64,000 nucleotides of DNA. It comes from Saprospiraceae bacterium. GTDB lineage: Bacteria > Bacteroidota > Bacteroidia > Chitinophagales > Saprospiraceae. A program made the position numbers and the translations under genes. This document shows positions 53,040 through 61,416 of this stretch, one piece after another. How positions within the stretch are numbered: the stretch's first letter is position 1; every line of letters starts with the position of its first letter. Location: positions 558,001 through 622,000 of the forward strand of contig JADKBV010000004.1 of the NCBI GenBank assembly GCA_016714895.1, read 5' to 3'. The notes below the pieces were generated by a model. It did no database searches and was not told the origin of the DNA. It was given only the letters and a program-made list of their open reading frames with translations.

Positions 53040-53195
53040 ATGACAACAGCAACAGAATCTGTCAAATTGTATTGGTTGTATACCATTATTTCATTGGTAG
53101 CAACACTTGCTTTCCTTTATTTTTCGCCTGAATGGTTTTGGGTCGCATTGCCCTTTCTGACGACCTATTTCGTCAAAGCCATGAGATGGATGTAG
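53040..53195 (+). CDS. Small two-helix membrane protein (51 residues)
   Basis: A complete short gene with ATG at 53040 and TAG at 53193-53195. The peptide begins MTTATESVKLYWLYTIISLV and ends YFVKAMRWM. It has two hydrophobic stretches (about 13-28 and 33-44) joined by SPEW. Position, length of the open frame and the membrane-protein composition support a real gene; a -7 promoter match lies upstream and another small membrane protein gene follows after 48 bases. No family was recognised. Confidence 0.6.
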   Translation: MTTATESVKLYWLYTIISLVATLAFLYFSPEWFWVALPFLTTYFVKAMRWM

Positions 53196-53243
53196 TCGGT
53201 ATCGTCTGACTTTTACAATTAATTAATCTGAAATTATCTTTAT

Positions 53244-53657
53244 ATGTACGGTTACATCCAACCTTTACACAGTTACCTTGCCTGGTTGGCATTGGGACTT
53301 ATTGTATTAAGTGTAGTGGCAGCGATGCTTTCCAAAAGTGTTTTTAAAGACACGTATCGGAAAATAGCTAAATTTGGATTGATTACTGTCCATATTCAAC
53401 TTCTTTTAGGTCTTACTTTATATTTTATTTCCCCAATGGGATTCAGCAATCTTTCAGGAGAAACCATGAAAGACTCCTTTACCCGGCTTTTGGCAGTAGA
53501 ACATCCCTTAATGAATATTATTGCGATTATTCTGATTACGATTGGTCACAGTCAATCTAAAAAATTGGATGACGGAAGCAAAAAAATATTGATTTATTAT
53601 ACATTAGGTCTGGTTCTTCTTCTTTCCAGAATCCCTTGGTCTACCTGGCTGGCCTGA
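53244..53657 (+). CDS. Small four-helix membrane protein, cytochrome-b-like annotation class
   Basis: 137 residues with four hydrophobic helices (about 11-29, 46-63, 91-105 and 115-132). Three histidines lie within or beside helices (H9, H50 and H88 regions; LHSYLAWLALG, ITVHIQLLLGLTLYF, VEHPLMNIIAI), the kind of arrangement that leads to cytochrome b labels, though heme binding is not shown. Similar small proteins are common in Bacteroidota. Probably cotranscribed with the 51-residue gene upstream. Exact function unknown. Confidence 0.75.
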   Translation: MYGYIQPLHSYLAWLALGLIVLSVVAAMLSKSVFKDTYRKIAKFGLITVHIQLLLGLTLYFISPMGFSNLSGETMKDSFTRLLAVEHPLMNIIAIILITIGHSQSKKLDDGSKKILIYYTLGLVLLLSRIPWSTWLA

Positions 53658-53747
53658 TTATTTCACTTTCTTTTTTTTGAAAATATTATTTTTTTCATTT
53701 TCCGACATGAAAAACAATTTGTTATTATTTCAATTGCCAATTTATCA

Positions 53748-53755
53748 TATCTTTG
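53748..53755 (+). promoter_or_regulatory. Candidate -7 element of the DUF3078 gene
   Basis: TATCTTTG matches TAnnTTTG, 83 bases before the start. No well-spaced TTTG partner was found upstream. Confidence 0.4.
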
Positions 53756-53838
53756 TTTTGGATATGGGGTTTTTTGTATGCAAATCTTTTAACAATTCAT
53801 AAATAATCAACATTCTTTTCAATTAAAATTTTATTATC

Positions 53839-54762
53839 ATGGTAAAAAAAATATTTACTCTTTTTTTTATTGTTTTAGCTGGTTTAGTACATGGTCAGGA
53901 AATGACTTTAGAAGAACTGAAAGCTAAAAAACAAGCCCTTCAGGAAAAAATGGCTCCGGTAAAAGCACAACTTGATCCACTGACGGCTGAAATGGGAGCA
54001 ATCGATGCGGCTATCGCCAATCTGCCCGGATGGTACACCGGCGTGTCCGGTATTGTAGGTGCCAACTTTATTGGCAGAAATAACTGGTTTGCTGCAGGAG
54101 ACAACAAAAATGCAACTTCAACCACCCTTTCCATGAGTTTGAATTCCTTTGCTAACCTGATTCAGAAAAAATATTTTTGGAGAAATGCCGGAAGTCTTAG
54201 TCTGGGATGGCAAAAATTAAAGATTGACGATATCGCTCCGGATCCGGATTTTACACCCATTGCCGACGTACTTAACCTCAATTCTTTGTTTGGATACAAC
54301 ATTGCACCTAAACTGGCCGCTTCTGCATTAGGTGAATACCGAACATCTGTTATCGAAAATTTTAACAATCCGGGATATCTGGATATCGGAGTCGGGGTGA
54401 CGTATACTCCTTTAAAAAATATGGTCTTTGTATTCCACCCGTTGAATTATAACTTTATTTTCGCAGAAAACGGCGATCAATTTACCCCTTCATTGGGATG
54501 TAAAGTAGTAGGTGATTACAATACAAAATTAACCAAAGGTATCAATTGGAGATCCAATCTTTCCGGATTTTTTAGTTACAAAAACAATGATCCTGCTCTT
54601 CATAACGGAACCTGGACCAACTGGTTGTCTTTTACTTTGTGGAAAGGGATCGGTGTGGGTATAGAACATGGGCTCAGATTTTCTCCACAGGAAAAGGCTC
54701 TTCTGAACATTGATGGAAACTTCCAAAATTATTATGTTGTTGGCTTGACTTACAACATATAA
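53839..54762 (+). CDS. DUF3078 outer-membrane-type protein
   Basis: 307 residues. Signal peptide (MVKKIFTLFFIVLAGLVHGQ), a short coiled coil (LEELKAKKQALQEKMAPVKAQLDPL, about 24-60), then a DUF3078 domain made of amphipathic beta strands: GVSGIVGANFIGRNNWFAAGDNKNATSTTLSMSLNSFANL, AALSALGEYRTSVIENFNNPGYLDIGVG-like strands and a C-terminal NYYVVGLTYNI, consistent with a small outer-membrane beta barrel. The family is Bacteroidota-wide with no known role. Monocistronic, closed by a strong bidirectional terminator. Confidence 0.9.
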   Translation: MVKKIFTLFFIVLAGLVHGQEMTLEELKAKKQALQEKMAPVKAQLDPLTAEMGAIDAAIANLPGWYTGVSGIVGANFIGRNNWFAAGDNKNATSTTLSMSLNSFANLIQKKYFWRNAGSLSLGWQKLKIDDIAPDPDFTPIADVLNLNSLFGYNIAPKLAASALGEYRTSVIENFNNPGYLDIGVGVTYTPLKNMVFVFHPLNYNFIFAENGDQFTPSLGCKVVGDYNTKLTKGINWRSNLSGFFSYKNNDPALHNGTWTNWLSFTLWKGIGVGIEHGLRFSPQEKALLNIDGNFQNYYVVGLTYNI

Positions 54763-54830
54763 AAACGTAAACTTAAGGAAAGAAGCATTTCAAAATCACA
54801 TTGAACTGTTTCTGTTTTTCTTTTACACAT

Positions 54831-54867
54831 AAAAAAAGCCGGCAGAATGTATCTGCCGGCTTTTTTT
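54831..54867. terminator. Bidirectional terminator between DUF3078 and cytochrome-c-like genes
   Basis: AAAAAAAGCCGGCAGA at 54831-54846 pairs perfectly with its complement at 54852-54867 around a 5-base loop, giving a GC-rich core and T-runs in both directions. It touches the stop codon of the convergent minus-strand gene. Confidence 0.94.
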
Positions 54868-55225
54868 ATTCCGGTTTGCCGTTATTTATCCAGCATTCGA
54901 TCAGTTTGATATTGGCATCGCTCAATTTATCATTTCCTGATGGTGGCATTGCTTCAGCACCGCTTTGATGTTTGATGGCTTTCAAAAACTTACTGTTTGC
55001 ACTTCCGCTTTTTGCTCCTGCATAAGTAGTAAGGTTAATATTTGCCTGAGTAGCTACATTACCATGACATCCGTCAATGGCACAAGATGCAAGTATCGGA
55101 GAAATATCCGCCGTGTAGGTTGGCGTGACTCCTGTACAATCGACTTTCTCATCTGTATTGTTACCACAAGAGTACAAGCCGATAAGAACAAAAGCCAATA
55201 AAAATGAAAAAATTTTTGTCTTCAT
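54866..55225 (-). CDS. Lipoprotein with cytochrome-c-like CxxxxCH motif
   Basis: 119 residues from the ATG at 55225 (MKTKIFSFLLAFVLIGLYSC, lipobox Cys 20); an in-frame start at 55270 would add residues before the signal. The mature part has PTYTADISPILASCAIDGCHGN, a C-x4-C-H motif, and a distal AEAMPPSGNDKLSDANIKLIECWINNGKPE with the methionine of cytochrome c domains. Surface lipoproteins of this layout are common in Bacteroidota. The two cysteines are four rather than two residues apart, so heme attachment needs the c-type maturation system to accept the longer spacing. Monocistronic. Confidence 0.82.
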   Translation of the reverse strand: MKTKIFSFLLAFVLIGLYSCGNNTDEKVDCTGVTPTYTADISPILASCAIDGCHGNVATQANINLTTYAGAKSGSANSKFLKAIKHQSGAEAMPPSGNDKLSDANIKLIECWINNGKPE

Positions 55226-55312
55226 GTTTAAGAATTTGGACAAAAATATACATTTTTTAATCTCCGGCAAGGGTTATCCTTTATTTTAAACTATATTTTG
55301 ACAGGATAGTCG

Positions 55313-55320
55313 TATTTTTG
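55313..55320 (+). promoter_or_regulatory. Candidate -7 element of glyS
   Basis: TATTTTTG matches TAnnTTTG and ends 26 bases before the glyS ATG. A TTTTG lies upstream but only 12 bases away, too close for a standard -33 element. Confidence 0.5.
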
Positions 55321-55346
55321 CATTCTTAAACAATTTTCAAAGTATA

Positions 55347-56879
55347 ATGGATTTTAAAAATTTGATTTCACACTGTAAAGAATATGGATTTATTTACCAA
55401 TCGAGCGAAATTTATGACGGGCTGAGTGCCGTCTATGATTATGGTCCGTATGGTGTGGAATTAAAAAATAATATAAAGTCATACTGGTGGAAAAGTATGG
55501 TGCAAATGCATGAAAATATTGTAGGAATAGACGCTGCCATTTTTATGCATCCTAAAACATGGAAGGCTTCCGGTCACGTCGATGCTTTCAACGATCCTCT
55601 GGTAGATAACAAAGATTCTAAAAAAAGATATCGGGCTGACCAACTTATAGAAGGTTATGCTGAAAAAATTGAAGCCAAAAACATCAAGGACATCGAAAAA
55701 GCAAAAGCACGGTTTGGTGATTCATTTGATGAAAATCAATTCAGAAGTACAAATGAAAGAATTATCGAGCGTCAAAAACAAATCGATGAGGTCCTGGATC
55801 GACTCGCCAAAGCCATGGGTGCCGGAGACATGGAGGCTTTGGGCAACATGATCAATGAATACGAAATTGTTTGCCCGGAAAGCGGAAGCAGAAACTGGAC
55901 AGAAGTCAGACAGTTTAATCTGATGTTTAATACCCAGCTCGGCAATATCGCCGGTGAAGAAGGTAAACTCTATCTGCGTCCTGAAACAGCACAAGGTATT
56001 TTTGTCAATTTCCTTAACGTTCAGAAATCAACCCGCCAAAAGATTCCGTTTGGTATTGCCCAGATCGGAAAGGCTTTCAGGAATGAAATCGTTGCCCGTC
56101 AGTTTATATTCAGAATGCGGGAGTTTGAACAAATGGAAATGCAGTTTTTTGTTAAACCTGGAACCGAAATGGAGTGGTACAATTACTGGAAAGAAACCCG
56201 GTTGAAATGGCACACCGCTCTCGGCACCAATCCGAACAAACTGAAATATCACGACCACAAAAATCTGGCCCATTACGCCAATGCCGCTGTTGATATAGAA
56301 TTTGAATTTCCTTTTGGTTTCAGAGAATTGGAAGGTATTCACTCCAGAACTGATTTTGACCTCAGAGAACATCAGAATCTTTCCGGTAAAAAATTGCAGT
56401 ATTTTGACCCTGAAATGAATGAAAATTACACGCCTTATGTGGTAGAAACCTCTATAGGTTGTGACCGGATGTTTTTGGCTATGGTCGCTAATGCCCTCAA
56501 AGAAGAAAAAGTGCCTGACGCTGACGGACAGGATTCTGTCAGAACAGTTCTTAGTTTGCATCCGGCTTTGGCTCCTGTCAAAGTGGCAGTATTACCTTTA
56601 TTAAAAAATAAAGAAGAATTGACCTCTGCAGCGCAGGATGTTTTTCATTCACTCAAAAAACATTTTTCAGTTCAATATGACGAAAAAGATGCTATCGGCA
56701 GGCGTTACAGACGACAGGATGCTATCGGCACACCTTATTGTATTACCATTGATTTTGAGACACTCGAAAACAATACCGTGACCATCAGAGACAGAGATAC
56801 CCTTGTTCAGGAAAGGATTTCGATCGACGAAATCAAAACAAAAATCGGAAATAACGTTTCCCTGGAATCGCTTTTATAA
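55347..56879 (+). CDS. glyS: Glycyl-tRNA synthetase, homodimeric class II type
   Basis: 510 residues. N-terminal GFIYQSSEIYDGLSAVYDYGPYGVELKNNIKSYWW, a central RQFNLMFNT, then LYLRPETAQGIFVNFLNV (class II motif 2 region), FRNEIVARQFIFRMREFEQMEMQFF, EFPFGFRELEGIHSRTDFDL, TSIGCDRMFLAMV (motif 3) and a C-terminal anticodon-binding domain with DEKDAIGRRYRRQDAIGTPYCITID. This is the alpha2 form found in Bacteroidota, Gram-positives and eukaryotes, not the alpha2beta2 form. Charges tRNA-Gly. Followed by dtd after 3 bases. Confidence 0.97.
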   Translation: MDFKNLISHCKEYGFIYQSSEIYDGLSAVYDYGPYGVELKNNIKSYWWKSMVQMHENIVGIDAAIFMHPKTWKASGHVDAFNDPLVDNKDSKKRYRADQLIEGYAEKIEAKNIKDIEKAKARFGDSFDENQFRSTNERIIERQKQIDEVLDRLAKAMGAGDMEALGNMINEYEIVCPESGSRNWTEVRQFNLMFNTQLGNIAGEEGKLYLRPETAQGIFVNFLNVQKSTRQKIPFGIAQIGKAFRNEIVARQFIFRMREFEQMEMQFFVKPGTEMEWYNYWKETRLKWHTALGTNPNKLKYHDHKNLAHYANAAVDIEFEFPFGFRELEGIHSRTDFDLREHQNLSGKKLQYFDPEMNENYTPYVVETSIGCDRMFLAMVANALKEEKVPDADGQDSVRTVLSLHPALAPVKVAVLPLLKNKEELTSAAQDVFHSLKKHFSVQYDEKDAIGRRYRRQDAIGTPYCITIDFETLENNTVTIRDRDTLVQERISIDEIKTKIGNNVSLESLL

Positions 56880-56882
56880 AAA

Positions 56883-57335
56883 ATGCGTGTTGTCTTACAA
56901 AGAGTTAGTGAAGCAAAGGTTGTCGTCGATGGCTCCGTCGAAGGAGCTATTGGCTCTGGCCTATTGATTCTTTTAGGTGTTGAAGAAGCCGACGTTCAGG
57001 ATGATATAGACTGGTTGGTTAAAAAAATCAATCAATTGCGCATTTTTAACGACGGTGAAGGCAAAATGAACTTGTCTGTTCAGGATGTAGACGGATCTTT
57101 TTTGGTTGTCAGCCAATTTACTTTGTTTGCTGCGACCAAAAAAGGGAACCGTCCGTCTTTCATCCGCTCTGCAAAACCCAAAAAAGCAGAAGTTTTATAT
57201 GAACATTTTAAAAAAGCACTGGCCGCAGAAAGTGGCAAACCTGTAGAATGTGGCATTTTTGGTGCAGATATGAAGGTTTTTTTGGTCAATGACGGTCCGG
57301 TCACCATCTGGATGGACACAAAAAATAAAGAGTAG
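56883..57335 (+). CDS. dtd: D-aminoacyl-tRNA deacylase
   Basis: 150 residues, the usual length. MRVVLQRVSEAKVVVDG opening, GSGLLILLGVEEAD, the SQFTLFAATKKGNRPSF motif and the closing NDGPVTIWMDT with the cross-subunit Gly-cisPro pair that binds D-amino acids. It hydrolyses D-aminoacyl-tRNAs and Gly-mischarged tRNA-Ala, so its 3-base spacing behind glyS is a sensible quality-control pairing. Confidence 0.96.
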   Translation: MRVVLQRVSEAKVVVDGSVEGAIGSGLLILLGVEEADVQDDIDWLVKKINQLRIFNDGEGKMNLSVQDVDGSFLVVSQFTLFAATKKGNRPSFIRSAKPKKAEVLYEHFKKALAAESGKPVECGIFGADMKVFLVNDGPVTIWMDTKNKE

Positions 57336-57395
57336 CCGTTTTTATCAACAATATTGAGCTTCAATTGTCTGGGATGGAAATATTTATTTTTTCCT

Positions 57396-57848
57396 ATGCA
57401 TACCCTGACCCGAAAACAATTTTTACCGATCACCCTCGACGAAGCGTGGGATTTTTTTGCAACGCCGAAAAACCTGAATGAAGTCACACCAAAAGAACTG
57501 GATTTCAAAATTCTTGGCCACATTCCGGAAATTATGTATGAAGGTCTGATCATCCAGTATTACGTCAAACCCATGCTCAATATTCCTGTACATTGGGTTA
57601 CGGAGATAACACACATCAAAGACAAAAAATATTTTGTTGACGAACAAAGAAAAGGGCCTTACAAAACCTGGCATCACGAACATCATTTTGAAGAAGTGAC
57701 CGGTGGCGTTATGATGACAGATATTCTACATTACGATGTTGGTAAATGGATCTTCGGGTGGATAGCGGGTAAATTATTTGTGCATAAAAAAGTTCAGGAA
57801 ATTTTTGACTTCAGGTATAAAGCCCTTGAATCCTATTTTAAAAAATAA
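57396..57848 (+). CDS. SRPBCC-fold (cyclase/dehydrase-like) protein
   Basis: 150 residues from the ATG at 57396; the open frame reaches back to 57354 but MHTLTRKQFLPITLDEAWDFFATPKNLNEVTP is the normal family start. Further motifs: MYEGLIIQYYVKPMLNIPVHWVTEITHI, FVDEQRKGPYKTWHHEHHF and DILHYDVGKWIFGWIAGKLFVHKKVQEIFDFRYKAL. The fold forms a hydrophobic ligand cavity. The ligand is unknown. It follows dtd after 60 bases and may be cotranscribed. Confidence 0.85.
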   Translation: MHTLTRKQFLPITLDEAWDFFATPKNLNEVTPKELDFKILGHIPEIMYEGLIIQYYVKPMLNIPVHWVTEITHIKDKKYFVDEQRKGPYKTWHHEHHFEEVTGGVMMTDILHYDVGKWIFGWIAGKLFVHKKVQEIFDFRYKALESYFKK

Positions 57849-58014
57849 AAACTACATTTTTTCGGTCCTGTATTAATTTTTTCCTTTACAACATGTGAAG
57901 ATCTGACGACCACCAGGTAAACCAACATATTTGTATTTGGTGTTCGATTAACATCGAACATGGTTTATTGTGCCCATTTATCTTACCTGTATCGGTTCTA
58001 AATTAGAAATATAC

Positions 58015-58045
58015 TTGTTTTTGTGCAAAAAAATCATTAACTTTG
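58015..58045 (+). promoter_or_regulatory. Promoter of the YtxH operon
   Basis: CTTG at 58015-58018 and TAACTTTG at 58038-58045 are separated by 19 bases, agreeing with the Bacteroidota consensus except for the first base of the -33 element. The -7 element ends 34 bases before the ATG at 58080. Confidence 0.6.
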
Positions 58046-58079
58046 AACTTTACTAAACTGATTTTAAAAATTTTTTATC

Positions 58080-58406
58080 ATGTCAAAAGAAACTTCAGAA
58101 ACCTTAAAAATTCTTTTAGGAGGATTCATTGTCGGTGCTGCAATCGGAATCTTGTTTGCCCCTGAAAAAGGTAAAAAAACCAGAAAAAAGTTAAGAAAAA
58201 AATTTGAAGCAGGACAAACTTTTTTGTTTGAAGAATCAGAACACCTCGCAGAAACGTTAAAAAATAACGCCGAAAATGTCAAAGAAAAACTTGAAAAGTC
58301 TTTTAATGATTTTATAGATGGCGGGAAAGAAAAAACAGAGGAAATCATTACCCTGTTGGAAGAAAAATTACATCGGTTGAAAGAAAGTCTGGAACAAAAA
58401 TCCTAA
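58080..58406 (+). CDS. YtxH-domain membrane-associated protein
   Basis: 108 residues. An N-terminal hydrophobic segment with glycines (LKILLGGFIVGAAIGILFAPEKGKKTRKKLRKKFEAG, about 9-40) is the YtxH signature; the rest is a charged amphipathic helix (NNAENVKEKLEKSFNDFIDGGKEKTEEIITLLEEKLHRLKESLEQ). Such proteins are linked to general stress responses. It is the first gene of three small overlapping or closely spaced genes, with the second starting 10 bases later. Confidence 0.88.
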   Translation: MSKETSETLKILLGGFIVGAAIGILFAPEKGKKTRKKLRKKFEAGQTFLFEESEHLAETLKNNAENVKEKLEKSFNDFIDGGKEKTEEIITLLEEKLHRLKESLEQKS

Positions 58407-58416
58407 AAAAATTATT

Positions 58417-58767
58417 ATGCCCTTCGAAGACGTAAAAGATAATATTCGGGAAATCAGAGAAAATTCTGAAAAATATGCCGAAAGCACGATCAAACTTGTT
58501 AAGCTTTGGCTGTTCAAAGTGTTTGCAAAGTCGGTATCGTTATTCATTAAATTTATTTTCGTTTTATTATTTGTCGTTTTTTGCCTCATATTTTTATCCG
58601 TTTCCCTTGCTTTGTTTATTTCAGACATGACAGGCAGCTATGTATATGGCTTTTTGATCGTATCAGGTATTTATGCGGTTTTAGTCATTTTGCTGATTTA
58701 CCTGAAACCGGTTTTTATTGATAAATTAATTTTAAGAAACTTATCCGAAATCATTTTTGATGACTGA
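58417..58767 (+). CDS. Holin-like/DUF1469-type small membrane protein
   Basis: 116 residues. A short amphipathic N-terminus (FEDVKDNIREIRENSEKYAESTIKLVKLWLFKVFA) precedes two membrane helices (about 40-68 and 74-96: FIKFIFVLLFVVFCLIFLSVSLALFI, YVYGFLIVSGIYAVLVILLIYL). This is the layout of the phage-holin-superfamily 6/DUF1469 group, similar to YqjE of E. coli. The last bases overlap the next start by 8. Confidence 0.8.
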   Translation: MPFEDVKDNIREIRENSEKYAESTIKLVKLWLFKVFAKSVSLFIKFIFVLLFVVFCLIFLSVSLALFISDMTGSYVYGFLIVSGIYAVLVILLIYLKPVFIDKLILRNLSEIIFDD

Positions 58768-59050
58768 AACAAAACCTGATATCATGAAAAAATATTCATC
58801 ATTCCTCGAAATTCAGCAAGAGATGGAAGTCCTTAAAATGGAACGTGAAATTGCTTTTTTAAAAATTAAAAAAGAAGTAGCACAACTCAAAACGAATACT
58901 TCCTTGTCGGCACTTGCTACAGAGAGCATGTCAATCGCGGAACATGAAGTTAAAACCTACCTTACCGGAAAATTTGAAGTTTCTGTTACAAAATGGATTC
59001 TGAAAAAATTGTCAAAGTTGTTTAAAAAGAAGAAAAACGTAGTCGGTTAA
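58760..59050 (+). CDS. Small helical protein in the YtxH module
   Basis: 96 residues from the ATG at 58760, overlapping the holin-like gene by 8 bases. Mostly a single charged coiled coil (FLEIQQEMEVLKMEREIAFLKIKKEVAQLKT) and a basic C-terminal amphipathic helix (VTKWILKKLSKLFKKKKNVVG). There is no membrane segment. With its two neighbours it gives a three-gene set similar in design to the YqjD-YqjE-YqjK group of enterobacteria, by analogy only. Confidence 0.72.
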   Translation: MTETKPDIMKKYSSFLEIQQEMEVLKMEREIAFLKIKKEVAQLKTNTSLSALATESMSIAEHEVKTYLTGKFEVSVTKWILKKLSKLFKKKKNVVG

Positions 59051-59175
59051 ATTCTAAAAATCCCTTTTTATTGGATTCAGATTGTATATTATTTCCTGTT
59101 TTAAGGATGTTTAAAATGATTTAAAAGGTAAATTTTTTGTACACCAATTAAATATAACCGTATTTACCCGATGTC

Positions 59176-61338
59176 TTACGGACATGTAATCTGGGTAGTT
59201 GTCAGGTTATTCCCCACCATTTTTAGTATAAAACACTGTCCCTGGTAATTTTTGAGAATAATTCCTTTATCCGGATTATCAATATAGAGTGTTCCGTTGG
59301 AAAGGTGGAGTTCTGTTCGAGGGTCATCCGTGTTTAAGCCGATTTTGGGGAAGTCTTCACAGAGGTCTCCGATATTGTTATTGTTTTGGTCAGTCTGAAA
59401 AGGATTGGCGATCGTCGGACAATTATCAACAGAATCAAAAATACCGTCACAATCCGTATCCAAAGGCTCACAGGCATCGCCTATGCCGTTGTTGTTGCAG
59501 TCCAATTGGTTTGTGTTTGCCACATTGGGGCAATTATCACAATCATTGCTCCATCCATCATTATCCGGGTCCGGTCCTTCATTGATACTGAGATGCAGGG
59601 TTAAGGTATCGGGGCAAGCATTAGAACCCGTAGTATAATAATCATAATCGCCAGATTCAGTGTATGTTTGTCCGGTGCCGTTTGCCCATGTATAAGAAAT
59701 ACAATCACTTTCATACTGATGAGTATGATTTCCTATTGTATTTATGGTTAATACCAATTCTGATCTATAACACTCATTTGGGTACCAGATATAAGTACCG
59801 CTTTCAGTATACGTTTGGCCATTACCACCTTCATTATTACTCCATGTAAATTCGTTGCAGGCAACTCTTTCTGTATAACTACTGCTGCCACTATTTGTAA
59901 TTGTTAGGTTTAGCGTGAATGAGTAGGTACAACCGTTTGCATAGGTGGTATCAAATTGATATACGCCGGATTGTGTGTAGGTATTTCCATCCCCGTTTGT
60001 CCAGGTAAAATAATAACATTTCCATACTGTCGTATCCGAAGTAAAGTCTGTACAGGCATCGCCTATACCATCTGCATTACAATCCGCTTGATCAGTATTT
60101 GTTGTTTCAATACAGTTGTCTAAGTTATCCAATACTGTATCACCATCTGAATCCTGACAGTTATCTCCGACCCCGTCATTGTTCCAATCATTCTGACCGG
60201 GATTGGCTGTATTCGGGCAATTGTCAAGAAAATCGTTGACTCCATCATTGTCGGCATCCGGCGCATTGCCACAATTTTGTAATATAATCGCTACCGAATT
60301 GCAGTTGGTTCCGTTATTTTGAACAGAAACACCCGTACCTGTTTGCCATAATTTCTGGCATATTGCCTCAACGGCACATTCAGATAAAAAGGGATTACCA
60401 TTGATATTTATTTGTGGTGCTGTTACCGGGTGATTAAATCCGGAAATACTTGAAAGAAACGTATTGCCACTTATCGTTAATTGTTGGCCAATATTTTCCA
60501 GGTTCTGAAAGCCATTTATAGCAACAAGTTGATTATTTTGGTTAATTGTTAACAAACCGGCATTGGTCAGGTTTTGAAAACTGTTGAGTTCAATTAATTG
60601 ATCGTTATTACTGATGGATATGTTTCCGTTTACAGAAATTAAACTGTTTAGCGATGGCAAATTTGTTATGTTCCCATTAAGTTCAACACTTCCCGACACA
60701 TTTTGTAATGCGTTTAATCCACTTAAATTAAGCAAATCAAATGAAAGTATAATTAAACTTCCACCAATTGAGGTTAAACTTCCAAAACCAGAAAAATTAA
60801 TTGAATTATTATATGCTATTTCGAGATTGCCACCCAAAGTGGTAATATTTCCAAAACCAGTTACTGAAGATAGGTTACCACACGAAGTTACTGAAAATGA
60901 AGATCCTATAGATGTCAATTGACTAAAGCCCGTTAAAGAAGATAAGCCATTACAATTACTTACCGTAAATGAAGATCCTATGGTTGTTAATTGTCCCAAA
61001 CCAGTAATGTTTGTAAGAGATGGCAGCGAGGTTAAAATCAAACTACCTCCGATACTATTCAGATTGTCCAAACCTGAAAGGCTTAAAAGGTTGTTTGCAT
61101 TCAGAATTTGCAGACTGCCCGATATTTGGGTTATCTGAATCAAACTGTCAAGGTTGGTGATATCGTTCCCGGTGATTCCTACATTCCCGGTGATAATAGA
61201 ACAACCCGGATAATTAGCCGGAAAATCATCAACCTGTTGTTGTGTGTTGAACACTATTGCCACTGGAATACAGTTTTGACCAAAGGTCAGGGAAAAATGA
61301 AAAATAGTAATGAAAAGGAAAAAGATAAACGTTTTCAT
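59176..61338 (-). CDS. Large secreted protein with receptor-L-like repeats, TSP3 repeats and a C-terminal fiber-like domain
   Basis: 720 residues. Signal peptide (MKTFIFFLFITIFHFSLTFGQ); about 50-335 is a beta-helical receptor-L-like region of 20-24-residue repeats (LTNITGLGQLTTIGSSFTV, LSSLTGFSQLTSIGSSFSV, LENIGQQLTI); about 360-435 and 595-655 carry thrombospondin type 3 calcium-binding repeats (DADNDGVNDFLDNCPN, DSDGDTVLDNLDNC, DTDCDGIFDSVDNCPT). Between them are three Cys-containing modules of about 50 residues with the pattern W-x-N...Y-T-x-S-G. The final segment (GLNTDDPRTELHLSNGTLYIDNP) resembles tail-fiber-like C-termini. No standard type IX sorting domain is visible. Likely a surface adhesin. 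Confidence 0.85.
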   Translation of the reverse strand: MKTFIFFLFITIFHFSLTFGQNCIPVAIVFNTQQQVDDFPANYPGCSIITGNVGITGNDITNLDSLIQITQISGSLQILNANNLLSLSGLDNLNSIGGSLILTSLPSLTNITGLGQLTTIGSSFTVSNCNGLSSLTGFSQLTSIGSSFSVTSCGNLSSVTGFGNITTLGGNLEIAYNNSINFSGFGSLTSIGGSLIILSFDLLNLSGLNALQNVSGSVELNGNITNLPSLNSLISVNGNISISNNDQLIELNSFQNLTNAGLLTINQNNQLVAINGFQNLENIGQQLTISGNTFLSSISGFNHPVTAPQININGNPFLSECAVEAICQKLWQTGTGVSVQNNGTNCNSVAIILQNCGNAPDADNDGVNDFLDNCPNTANPGQNDWNNDGVGDNCQDSDGDTVLDNLDNCIETTNTDQADCNADGIGDACTDFTSDTTVWKCYYFTWTNGDGNTYTQSGVYQFDTTYANGCTYSFTLNLTITNSGSSSYTERVACNEFTWSNNEGGNGQTYTESGTYIWYPNECYRSELVLTINTIGNHTHQYESDCISYTWANGTGQTYTESGDYDYYTTGSNACPDTLTLHLSINEGPDPDNDGWSNDCDNCPNVANTNQLDCNNNGIGDACEPLDTDCDGIFDSVDNCPTIANPFQTDQNNNNIGDLCEDFPKIGLNTDDPRTELHLSNGTLYIDNPDKGIILKNYQGQCFILKMVGNNLTTTQITCP

Positions 61339-61416
61339 TATTCAAGTTTTTTTTAATTTAAGTTCAAATGTAATACAATTGTGAGCTAAATATGACACAA
61401 ACCCAAGGAAAAAGTC

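Noticed and set aside
56028..56561. 177-codon open frame opposite glyS
   Set aside because: Antisense to conserved synthetase motifs; no start context or family.
59176..61338. Repeat-rich DNA of the large surface gene as a CRISPR-like or tandem array
   Set aside because: The repetition is protein-level (20-24-residue beta-helix repeats) with diverged DNA and no spacer pattern.
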